Origin: Plesiocystis pacifica SIR-1
GTDB taxonomy: Bacteria; Myxococcota_A; Polyangia; Nannocystales; Nannocystaceae
Direction of reading: 5' to 3'
Length of the DNA stretch: 64,000 nt
Assembly (NCBI RefSeq): GCF_000170895.1
Contig: NZ_ABCS01000043.1
Location: 1-64,000 of the forward strand
The notes beneath the pieces are model-generated. The model made no database searches and had not been told where the DNA came from. It saw only the letters and a list, made by a program, of their open reading frames with translations. The first letter of the stretch is position 1, and each line of letters opens with the position of its first letter. Below, piece after piece: positions 55,435 to 64,000 of this stretch. The position numbers and the translations under genes are program-made.

Positions 55435-56613
55435 TCACGGCCACGAGTCGAGCGAAAACCCGACCGCCAGCTCGCCTTGTCCTGGGCCATTGTTTCCCTC
55501 TGAGTCTTCATCCGTTCGTACTCGAAGCACGTAGGTGCCTGCGATGAGGTGATCGAAAATCAGCTCTCGGGGCTCTTCGGCGACCAGGGGCACGAACTCG
55601 GTCGCGTAAAGCAAGGAGGCCATGTTCTCCCGTTCACAGTGGCGCACCTCGACCTGGATCCGGTAGTCGTGGTCAGCGAGCATCTCGAGGGCATAGGGCC
55701 CGTCTGTGGGGAGCTCGATGAGGCGCTGGGCCATGGTGTACTGCCCCAGCCCTCCTTCAACGCCTGGAGCCCCACAGCCCATGTCCATCGTCCAAGCGCT
55801 TGGGCTCGTGAACACCTCGAGTTCCGCACCAGCTTCCAGGGCATCGCAGGCAAGCTCCTGCTTGAGGTAGGCGTTTCCCTTCCCCGGGGCCGCCTCGAAT
55901 TCAGCGATGAGTTCGTTGAGCGGAAGCTGATAGACCTCCTCGAGGCCCTCCGCCAAAGAGAGCGTGTTGGGGATGTCCAAGTCGCATAGCTGATGAAGTG
56001 ACTCCATCCCATCTCGGCTAATCAAGAAGGCGACGAAGGCCCCACCAATGCCGTAGTACGTTCCTGGCAGTGCTCCCTCGTCACTCACCGTGATCGCGTT
56101 CTCAATCTCATCAACCGTCTCGTAGTAGGAGAAGTAGCGTCCGTATATGGACGCAAACCCCTCTTCAATGAGACTCGGGCAACGGTCCCGGACCAAGTGT
56201 GTCAGCTCGTGGCGATGAGGCACCGTGAGCGCATGGGCGACTCGCTCTTCTACGCAGGCGAGCGCGCCAGAAGTACATGGCCAGCAGGGCTCCTCTCGGC
56301 TCGCATAGAGTCGGACCTCATCTCCCACTTGGGGTCTTCCCCAGATCTGCTCGACCCATGAGGCGTGGGCCTGCGCCGCCTCGAAGCTCCCAGGACAGAT
56401 GCCCTGGAAATCCCGACCATACGACCGGTAGATCAAGCTCTCGGTCTCGAGCACCTCCACTGCTTCTGGCTCACAGGCTTCGATCAGACTAGGCGGCTCC
56501 ATGCCCTCCTCGAGGGAGCCCGAATCCCCACAGGCCAGCAGGCTTGCCGCCCCGAGCGTGCTGAGCCAGCGCCTTGGTCGGACCAGCTTCCTGGCAGGCA
56601 GACGCGCGTCCAT
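55435..56613 (-). CDS. Lipoprotein with HExxH zinc-protease-like motif
   Basis: 392 residues from the ATG at 56613. Lipobox SLLAC (Cys28). At about residues 130-155 is HELTH in PHRHELTHLV, followed after some 12 residues by IEEGFASIYG, consistent with a gluzincin-type Glu ligand; so a metalloprotease fold is likely. The C-terminal 130 residues look like a beta-sandwich (YALEMLADHDYRIQVEVRHC, in pieces: YALEMLADHDY and RIQVEVRHC). Base use here is less GC-biased than in the surrounding genes, as in the next gene. Divergent from 56836. Confidence 0.78.
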   Translation of the reverse strand: MDARLPARKLVRPRRWLSTLGAASLLACGDSGSLEEGMEPPSLIEACEPEAVEVLETESLIYRSYGRDFQGICPGSFEAAQAHASWVEQIWGRPQVGDEVRLYASREEPCWPCTSGALACVEERVAHALTVPHRHELTHLVRDRCPSLIEEGFASIYGRYFSYYETVDEIENAITVSDEGALPGTYYGIGGAFVAFLISRDGMESLHQLCDLDIPNTLSLAEGLEEVYQLPLNELIAEFEAAPGKGNAYLKQELACDALEAGAELEVFTSPSAWTMDMGCGAPGVEGGLGQYTMAQRLIELPTDGPYALEMLADHDYRIQVEVRHCERENMASLLYATEFVPLVAEEPRELIFDHLIAGTYVLRVRTDEDSEGNNGPGQGELAVGFSLDSWP

Positions 56614-56694
56614 GCTCCTGGCAGCCTAGCACCCCGGTAGAGACTCCACCTACAAGCGGTAGTGACGAGGTTTTCGCCAGCAGGCTTGACCAGG

Positions 56695-56712
56695 CTGACG
56701 AGAATTCGTCAG
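56695..56712. promoter_or_regulatory. Dyad in the divergent promoter region
   Basis: CTGACGA-GAAT-TCGTCAG, perfect 7-bp arms, between the divergent lipoprotein genes. An operator for a dimeric regulator is possible; no regulator gene is adjacent. Confidence 0.45.
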
Positions 56713-56835
56713 TGAGCACCCTAAAGCAGGGCCTCCCCCCTTGCTTCTGCTGGCACACTCCCTGCACATCTGCTGGCCGATTCCCTAGGTCGAACGGATG
56801 CCTAGCGCTTCAATTCCACGGCAGTGAGTCACTTT

Positions 56836-58173
56836 ATGACAATTCCGCGCCTCAAGAACACCGCTCTTTCCCTCCCTCTCATCGCCAGCGCTCTCTTCAT
56901 GGGTTGCGGCGAGGACCCGATCCCCCCTGAGGACGGGGACTTTGCTGACGAGGCCTCCGCGGGTGCGAACGAGGCCGGATCCAAAGAGCCCGATGTCGGG
57001 GTTGGCGAGCTTGACCCTGGGGAGTGCATCGCCAAGGCGAAAGATGGAGAAGACGGGGAGGCCTGGGGCTACGTCCACCAGTGCGGAGGCAGGTGGTGGG
57101 GCCGCATCGGGTTCACCTTCGAAGGAACAGGTCTCGACCTCTACGTTCCTTCGATTGAGGGGGCAGTCGACTTCGGGGACGGGCACGAGTCCTACTTGGA
57201 AACGAAGGTGATGGCCTGCTGTGGCCAACACGACCCCCAGCTCACCATCGATGATCAGCCCACCTACGCCGAGAACTGTATGCTCGACCTACGTCAACAG
57301 GTCTGTCGTTCGATCTCCGAGGCCCTTGGGGCCGCCATCGACAGTGGGGAGCTTCCTTCCTTGAAGCCTGTGGTCGAAGTACAGCACTGGATCGCAACGC
57401 ATATCGACGAGTGCATCGATGGCCTAGTCGACACCGACGACTCCCCCAAGAGTCTCAAGGCTAAATGGGAAATCCCTCAGGCTGGCACTCCATGGGATGA
57501 CTCCAATCAGGATGTCGAGGATGTCTACATCGAGATTTTCCTTTCGCTCGTCAACGATCTCTATCGGCCAGCGGATCTCAGCGAGAACGAGATCTGCACC
57601 TCACTGATGTGGAACAACGGCAACCTGTTCGAGCGAGGTCTTCCATCTACGGGCTCCGGAATGGATGCCACGTTGGAGAGCGGCTCTGGCGTGCTCCTAG
57701 GGCCCCCGGTTGGTTCGGCAACTCCCCTTCAGCTCAGCACAGACTTTGGCTCCCTCGGCACGGCCTGTACGGGTCTCGAGTGCTCCAAGCTGAGCTTGTC
57801 GTTCGACTCGAGCGCGAGTACCTGGTCCTTGGATGAGCTCCGACTCATCCTCGAGCCTCGCCTCGTCGTCGACGTAGGCGGCCAGACACTCGTGATCGAA
57901 GACGCGCAGGTCGAGCTCTACGGAGATGCTCAGGGTCAGATGGAGATGACCCAGGGCTCGAGTGAATATCGAGTCCTCGCTGGTGACGTGCAGTTCATCG
58001 TTCGGGGCCAGGCTGGTGGGGGACCAGTGATGCTCTTCGCCCACAGCTCCACAGACCTGGTGGCCACCAGCGACAGCGCCGGCGGGTGGGAGCTTCGACC
58101 TTTCGAGCTTCTCTACACCGAGGCCCAGGGCGACGCTTGGACCATGACGGTCGGCGCGACCCAGTGGCTGTAG
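56836..58173 (+). CDS. Large lipoprotein, function unknown
   Basis: 445 residues from the ATG at 56836 (GTG at 56824 is an alternative). Lipobox LFMGC (Cys24). The mature protein has a Cys-containing N-terminal region (CIAKAKDGE, GYVHQCGGRWWG, MACCGQHDPQ, NCMLDLRQQVC) and a C-terminal 180-residue beta-rich region. No family recognised. Lower GC than most genes here, like the neighbour at 55435. Confidence 0.72.
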   Translation: MTIPRLKNTALSLPLIASALFMGCGEDPIPPEDGDFADEASAGANEAGSKEPDVGVGELDPGECIAKAKDGEDGEAWGYVHQCGGRWWGRIGFTFEGTGLDLYVPSIEGAVDFGDGHESYLETKVMACCGQHDPQLTIDDQPTYAENCMLDLRQQVCRSISEALGAAIDSGELPSLKPVVEVQHWIATHIDECIDGLVDTDDSPKSLKAKWEIPQAGTPWDDSNQDVEDVYIEIFLSLVNDLYRPADLSENEICTSLMWNNGNLFERGLPSTGSGMDATLESGSGVLLGPPVGSATPLQLSTDFGSLGTACTGLECSKLSLSFDSSASTWSLDELRLILEPRLVVDVGGQTLVIEDAQVELYGDAQGQMEMTQGSSEYRVLAGDVQFIVRGQAGGGPVMLFAHSSTDLVATSDSAGGWELRPFELLYTEAQGDAWTMTVGATQWL

Positions 58174-58271
58174 GGCGCCCCAGCTGCTGAGCTCACTGGT
58201 GGATCCTCCGGCCTCGGGGCCACCGCCGGGTCAGGGCGCGGCTCAATCGGGATCCAGGAGCCCCCAGGGTC

Positions 58272-58484
58272 AACCATGAGCGGGTCTACCAGGTGATGAA
58301 GCACGCGCCCAGCTGCTCTTGCCCAAGTACGCCAGCAAGCCGACCCGGCCCACCGCGGAAAGGTCGTGACCCTGGCCAGTGACCTGCGCTGGTGCAGCGA
58401 TACCTTCGACGGTGAAGCCAACCGGGATCTGATGGCGATGAGCGTCGAGGCGCGGCTGCAGGCGGTCACGAACTTCGCTCTGTG
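58272..58484 (+). pseudogene. Degenerate IS3-family (IS2-like) transposase fragment
   Basis: Translation across three short frames recovers pieces of an IS2-type OrfB integrase: NHERVYQVMKH, then QLLLPKYASKPTRP, then HRGKVVTLASDLRWCSD, then DLMAMSVEARLQAVTN. Two frameshifts (near 58308 and near 58350) and an internal deletion after RWCSDTFD (about 58408) separate them. The final piece stops at 58484. The catalytic DDE core is lost, so it is inactive. No terminal inverted repeat or target duplication could be located. It overlaps the 3' end of the minus-strand gene at 58466. Confidence 0.7.
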
Positions 58485-58945
58485 AAGTCGCGGGCGAGGG
58501 ACTCCAAGCCGGGCGCGCGGGCGAGCGCGTCTCGACGCGCCTCGAGCAGCTCGACCATCTGCGTCTGGGCGTGGGGGTGCGTCGACCAAAACTGGCGCTG
58601 CCCGAGCATGAGCGCGAGCAGGCTCGAGCCGGTGCCCGCGGCGGCGTCTCGCTCGAGGCGGGCGTGGATCACCGGCCAGAGCAGGTGGAGGCTGTCGGCG
58701 TCGACGCCCTGGGTCAGGAGCAAGACCAGCTGGGCGACATCGAGCTGCCCGAGGGGGCGCTGGACGGCCGCCGACCACCGGCCTCGGAGTCCGGGCCCCG
58801 GGGCCTCGTCGCAGGTCCAGCCGCGGTGTTGGGCGAGGCTCTGGGACAGGTTCACCCAGTAGGCCTTGCGATGGATCTGCGCCCCGGTCTGCTTTTTTCG
58901 ACCCCGGGCTGACTTGCCGCCTCGGCGTTTTTGTCCCTTGCCCAT
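58466..58945 (-). CDS. Possible contact-dependent-inhibition immunity-like protein
   Basis: 159 residues, ATG at 58945. A Lys/Arg-rich N-terminus (GKGQKRRGGKSARGRKKQ) precedes a helical domain with LGQLDVAQLVLLLTQG, LLWPVIHARLERD, SSLLALMLGQRQFWSTHP, an order that resembles CdiI-type immunity proteins by eye. No toxin or CdiA gene is near. The last six or so codons (FTERSS) lie within the antisense of the IS3 remnant, so the C-terminus has probably been altered by the insertion. Confidence 0.45.
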   Translation of the reverse strand: MGKGQKRRGGKSARGRKKQTGAQIHRKAYWVNLSQSLAQHRGWTCDEAPGPGLRGRWSAAVQRPLGQLDVAQLVLLLTQGVDADSLHLLWPVIHARLERDAAAGTGSSLLALMLGQRQFWSTHPHAQTQMVELLEARRDALARAPGLESLARDFTERSS

Positions 58946-58971
58946 GCCGGGGACAGCTTCCCATCAACAAA

Positions 58972-59028
58972 TCGCCCCACCAAGCCGGAGCAGAGGTGGG
59001 GCGACGAAGGGCGCCCCAGTTGGGGCGC
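58972..59028. terminator. Two hairpins between rpoD and the immunity-like gene
   Basis: First hairpin arms TCGCCCCACC / GGTGGGGCGA (58972-59004); second GCGCCCC / GGGGCGC with loop AGTT (59011-59028), just 17 bp after the rpoD stop on the minus strand. The second is the likely rpoD terminator. Confidence 0.75.
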
Positions 59029-59044
59029 TCCGAGGGGGGCGCGA

Positions 59045-60814
<1,770 letters not shown>

Positions 60815-61707
60815 GAGCACCTAGCCAGGCAGGTGAGGGGTCGCTGGGTGAAAGAGACCCCAGCCTCCGATCCGAGCTCTTTGAGCGCAGATGGACGGAG
60901 GGTGTGCAGGTATATCCGCAATGGGGCGCTGGGCCACCGCGCCAGAGGACGCCGGGGGGGGAGGCCGGCGCCGGGCGCATTTGGTCGGGTCTAGCGCGCA
61001 TGGAGGATCCATCGAGCGGCGCCGTGTCCTCCAGGCTCGGCCGTGGAGGCAATGAGTCTCCCTGCGCCGGTGACCCCAATTTTCTCGGGCGAGTCTTGGG
61101 CCAATGATCGGGGGCCGCGCGGGAGACGATTGGCGACTCGATTCGCGCATCCTAGCCCAGAGACGGGTCGATCAGCCAAGGAATGCCAATTTTGGAGAGG
61201 TGTCGGAGTGCAGACTGGGCGTTCGGCGTGGGCGGACGGGTCGCGCGCTCGAGGGGGCACGGAGGCGGGAACCTGGGCGCCGCGCCCTGGCCATCGGCGC
61301 GCCGGTCAAGCAAGGGCCGCGCCATTCCCGAGAGCGAAAAGTGCAGAGCGAATGTGCCTGAATGAGATTGCCCTCACATTGGATCACGCGTTTGAACGGG
61401 GTTCACTGGGGTGAGTTGGGGAGTTCAGCCCCAGTCTAGCGGTGTGCGCATGGTGCGCATGGTTGTTCCGCGCCCATGCCTGCGCGTGGCTGGCTCTCGG
61501 TGCGGCGAGGTGAAGCGCCGGCGCGCAGTCTGGATGGCTGTGATCTCACCGCGCGACTCGGGCAGGGCGGGCATGATTTTTTGATCACACTTGGCAGCAG
61601 CGTCTGCGTCAATGACGCTGCAAGCCCAGCTTGTGCGCATTTTTCAATCGGCGTTGTCTCGACTCGGCAATTGACAACTGCGTACCAATTGGCGTTAATG
61701 GATCGGC
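60815..61707. promoter_or_regulatory. Long intergenic region upstream of rpoD, no gene recognised
   Basis: About 890 bp. No convincing coding frame, tRNA or CRISPR. Patches of lower GC contain CCAATTTT (61078 and 61187 regions) and CCAATTGG-like runs near 61683-61695. An inverted repeat ACTGGGG / CCCCAGT (about 61406-61436) and direct GTGCGCATG repeats (about 61443-61460) occur. It should hold the rpoD promoter and that of the gene at 61708. Confidence 0.4.
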
Positions 61708-62109
61708 GTGGATGAATTCCCCGAACGCTTTGCCTTGGCCGAGCGCCAGGGTCTGATCGCGCTCGTCAGAAAGTATCCTCAGATGGGTCTGAGTGACCTG
61801 CTGCGGCTGCTCGAGCACGGGCGAACGGGCCGGATGTTGGGCTCCCTGACCCTGGGTGAGTGCGCCTCGGGGCTCGCCGATGCCGAGTCCATCGAGGTGG
61901 CCGACAAGGCGTCATTGCGCGAGGTCTACGACGCGCGCGTGCTCGAGACCCTGCGCGACGCGAGCGAGCCGCTGTCACCTGCGGAGGTCCAAGAGCGCAT
62001 CGGCGGCACGGCCCAGGAGGCCCGCACGGCGCTGCAGCGCCTGGCCGCCGCGCGCAAGATTCGGCGGACGTGGAAGTCCCGCGGCCACCACGGCTACCTG
62101 GTGGCTTGA
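61708..62109 (+). CDS. Small winged-helix-like protein
   Basis: 133 residues, GTG start at 61708. N-terminal half is helical (ERFALAERQGLIALVRKYPQMGLSDLLRLL). The C-terminal part VLETLRDASEPLSPAEVQERIGGTAQEARTAL, in short pieces VLETLRDA, LSPAEVQERIGG and TALQRLAAARKIRRTW, followed by GYLVA, fits a winged helix-turn-helix, so DNA or RNA binding is likely. No family named. Confidence 0.65.
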   Translation: MDEFPERFALAERQGLIALVRKYPQMGLSDLLRLLEHGRTGRMLGSLTLGECASGLADAESIEVADKASLREVYDARVLETLRDASEPLSPAEVQERIGGTAQEARTALQRLAAARKIRRTWKSRGHHGYLVA

Positions 62110-62170
62110 GCGCCCAGTCCGCGGCAGTCCGCGGCGTCACAAAAGCCCCGCCGGCTGATAGGCTGCTTTC

Positions 62171-64000
62171 GTGGGTCGAATCGTCGACGAGCAGGCGGCG
62201 CGGGGCGTGTGCCGGGACTGCGGCGCGGTGATTCGGGGCGAGGTCTGCTTCGTGCGCGACGAGGGCGAGGAGGGGGCCCAGCGCGCGCGGCCACGGCACC
62301 TGATGTGCGCGGCCCAGAGCTGGCCGGCGCAGCTGCTTCGGGCCCTCGAGCTCGCGGGCTGGGACCAGGTCCCCGAAGAGGATCACGACGAGCTGCGGGC
62401 GCGCATCGATGACAGCCTGCACGCGCGCGGTGAAGCAGGACAGGGGGCGCAGGACGGGGCGGCGCGCTCGAGCTCGGCGATGATCGCTGCGGCGGTCCTC
62501 GAGCCAGCCCGGGCGGCGCGGCGGCTCCGGCCCGAGGTCGCGCAGGCGTGGGTGTTCGCCGACCGCCTGCAGGCCCAGGGGGATGCGCGCGGCGAGCTCT
62601 TGGCCCTCGAGCTGGCGGCCGAGCACACCGAAGACCCAAGCCAAGCGCGGATGCTTCAGCGCGAGCGGGCGCGGCTGTGGGCGCCTCGGCGGGCGCGGAT
62701 CAACGAGCGCCTCGCGGGCTTGCGGCTGCGCTTCGTCGGCGGCTTCTTGATCGGCGCGCACCCCGAGGGCGCGTCGCAGATCGGTCGCTTGCTGGCCGCT
62801 GAGGCGGCCGAGACCCTCGCCCGCGTCCGCCTGGACTTTTGCACCCAAGAAGAGCTCGCCCGCCTGGTCGACGGCGCGACGGTTCATGGTCGGACCGTCG
62901 CCGTGCTCGACCTGCCCAACTCGCGGACCAGCGACCTGGGCGTGCTGGGTCGGCTGCCGCGGCTGCGTCGGCTTCGGGTCGGCGAGCGCTTCTCGCCGGG
63001 GGTGCTGGCCGAGCTCCCGAGCCTGCGGGCGCTGAGCCTCGTGGGTCGCGGGCAGCTGCGCGGCGAGCAGCTCGGCCTGCGCCGCGAGCTCGAGCGCCTC
63101 GAGTGCTCACCACGGGACGCCAGCGCGCTCGCGGGGATCGGGGCGCGCCTGCCCGCGCTCGAGTGGCTCAGCCTCGGTCGGGCGAAGCTCGAGGGCCTGG
63201 CTCAGCTGGGGCCGGTGCCCAAGCTCGAGGTCCTGCGCTTACCGGGCGAGGCCCTGCGCGAGCTCGACGGGCTCGAGGCGCTGCCGAGCTTGCGCGAGCT
63301 GCAGTGCCGGCCGGGGACCTTGCGCCTGGTCCGGGAGCTCCCGGAGGCCCTGGCCGCGCCGCACACCCTCGAGCGCCTGGCGCTGCTGGGCAGCAAGGTC
63401 GGTGAGCTCGACGCCCTCGCTGGTCTTCCGCACCTGCGTCACCTGGCCCTGGTCTCGACCCGGGTCGGTGAGCTCGAGCCGCTGCGCCGGCTGGCCCAGC
63501 TGCGCAGCGTCCAGCTCGAGGGGGGCGACATGCGGCGGGTGTCGGGGCTGGCCCGGCTCGAGCAGCTCGAGCAGCTCGGCCTGGGCAAGCTCGCCAACGT
63601 CGACCTCGCGGCGCTGCGCGAGCTCCCGCGGTTGCACACGCTGACCCTGCGCCCGGGAGGTCGACGCCCGAGAGGTCTCGAAGCGCTGGCCTCCCTGAGC
63701 GCGCTGCGGCGGCTGTCCATGCCCATGGAGGTGTTCGCGGCCCTCGACGATCCGGCGAGCGCGCTCGCGGGGGTCGAGGTCCTCGAGCTGGTCGGCGAGG
63801 GCTGGCCGCCCCTGGACTTCGTCGCGGCCTTGGCTCGCTTGCGGCGCTTGCTGTTGCCGGGTCGGAGCGAGCGCGACCCCTGGATCGACGCGGTCCGCGA
63901 GCGCGCGCCCGAGGTCGTCGTCCACATCCACCTGCCGCCGCGTGACCTCCTCGATCACCGCGACCTCTACGACTGGCGCGCGGGCCCGTGGCCGAGGGAG
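62171..64000 (+). CDS. Leucine-rich-repeat protein with N-terminal zinc motif (3' end outside window)
   Basis: At least 610 residues, GTG start at 62171, still open at the window end. The N-terminus has CRDCG and a later HLMC about 30 residues on, i.e. a CX2C...HX2C zinc site resembling PARP-type fingers. A segment WVFADRLQAQGDARGELLALEL matches the repeat-companion domain (TIGR02996-like: ADWLxxxGDxRGE) often joined to leucine-rich repeats. From about residue 240 come LRRs such as LPRLRRLRVG, LPSLRALSLVG, LPKLEVLRL and LPHLRHLALV. No signal peptide, so cytoplasmic. Protein-protein interaction role. Confidence 0.85.
   Translation, partial: MGRIVDEQAARGVCRDCGAVIRGEVCFVRDEGEEGAQRARPRHLMCAAQSWPAQLLRALELAGWDQVPEEDHDELRARIDDSLHARGEAGQGAQDGAARSSSAMIAAAVLEPARAARRLRPEVAQAWVFADRLQAQGDARGELLALELAAEHTEDPSQARMLQRERARLWAPRRARINERLAGLRLRFVGGFLIGAHPEGASQIGRLLAAEAAETLARVRLDFCTQEELARLVDGATVHGRTVAVLDLPNSRTSDLGVLGRLPRLRRLRVGERFSPGVLAELPSLRALSLVGRGQLRGEQLGLRRELERLECSPRDASALAGIGARLPALEWLSLGRAKLEGLAQLGPVPKLEVLRLPGEALRELDGLEALPSLRELQCRPGTLRLVRELPEALAAPHTLERLALLGSKVGELDALAGLPHLRHLALVSTRVGELEPLRRLAQLRSVQLEGGDMRRVSGLARLEQLEQLGLGKLANVDLAALRELPRLHTLTLRPGGRRPRGLEALASLSALRRLSMPMEVFAALDDPASALAGVEVLELVGEGWPPLDFVAALARLRRLLLPGRSERDPWIDAVRERAPEVVVHIHLPPRDLLDHRDLYDWRAGPWPRE

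Noticed and set aside
61043..61414. Small gene in the rpoD upstream gap
   Set aside because: Overlapping open frames on both strands, no ribosome site, no recognisable protein pattern.
61698..61715. Five-codon leader peptide before the winged-helix gene
   Set aside because: ATG-GAT-CGG-CGT-GGA-TGA overlaps the GTG start but has no supporting attenuator structure; likely chance.

Overview
The window is a 64 kb piece of a high-GC chromosome that reads like a deep-branching myxobacterium, most likely of the Nannocystis/Plesiocystis/Enhygromyxa type. This is inferred from gene content: Pkn-type Ser/Thr kinases, a kinase-WD40 fusion, many acidic or Cys-rich lipoproteins, a secreted protein with a C-terminal hydrophobic/basic sorting-like tail, a DUF4388 response regulator, sterol-desaturase-family enzymes, and a squalene-cyclase-like protein beside an epoxidase-like flavoprotein. 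No rRNA, tRNA or CRISPR array was seen. Genes sit on both strands in short operons. TGATG stop/start overlaps recur (14435, 30484, 49344).

Layout. 0-6 kb: a partial Ser/Thr kinase, a Cys-rich surface protein and a lipoprotein on the minus strand, then a plus-strand methionine/SAM recycling cluster (mtnB, mtnD, ahcY) closed by a strong terminator. 6-20.5 kb: a lipoprotein, an ECF sigma factor and a subtilase-like lipoprotein; a 1241-aa kinase-WD40 protein; a sterol-desaturase-family enzyme coupled to a PASTA-like protein; an RluA-type pseudouridine synthase; an isochorismatase-family gene and a TetR regulator sharing an operator-like motif; a tandem 84-bp repeat built of nested inverted repeats; and a REC-DUF4388 regulator with a GYPPQQQ linker. 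20.8-27 kb: an SRPBCC-Rieske protein, a split zinc-ribbon membrane protein, and the flavin monooxygenase/triterpene-cyclase-like pair. 27-36.7 kb: lipoproteins, greA, a uridine-phosphorylase-like gene, an AAA ATPase, a cytochrome c/DUF5777 pair and a low-molecular-weight phosphatase. 36.7-48 kb: hybrid-cluster protein, topA with a long Lys-rich N-terminal tail, tandem Cys-rich lipoproteins, an L,D-transpeptidase, a histone-H1-like Lys-rich protein and mutY. 48-55 kb: murC-murB, a family of three membrane proteins ending in GRF, a BolA-like gene and an alkylglycerol-monooxygenase-like enzyme. 55.3-58.5 kb: a visibly less GC-rich block with two lipoproteins and an IS3-family transposase remnant overlapping the end of a putative immunity-like gene. 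59-64 kb: the housekeeping sigma factor, a long regulatory gap, a winged-helix-like protein and a leucine-rich-repeat protein running off the end.

The least conventional items are the cyclase homologue lacking its catalytic acid motif next to an epoxidase-like flavoprotein, the cytochrome c-DUF5777 fusion with a partner bearing widened heme-like motifs, the paired Lys-rich tails on TopA and the H1-like protein, the 84-bp hairpin repeat, and the duplicated TetR operator. No single large new system is certain; these are the strongest leads. All functions come from motif recognition by eye; no database search was run.
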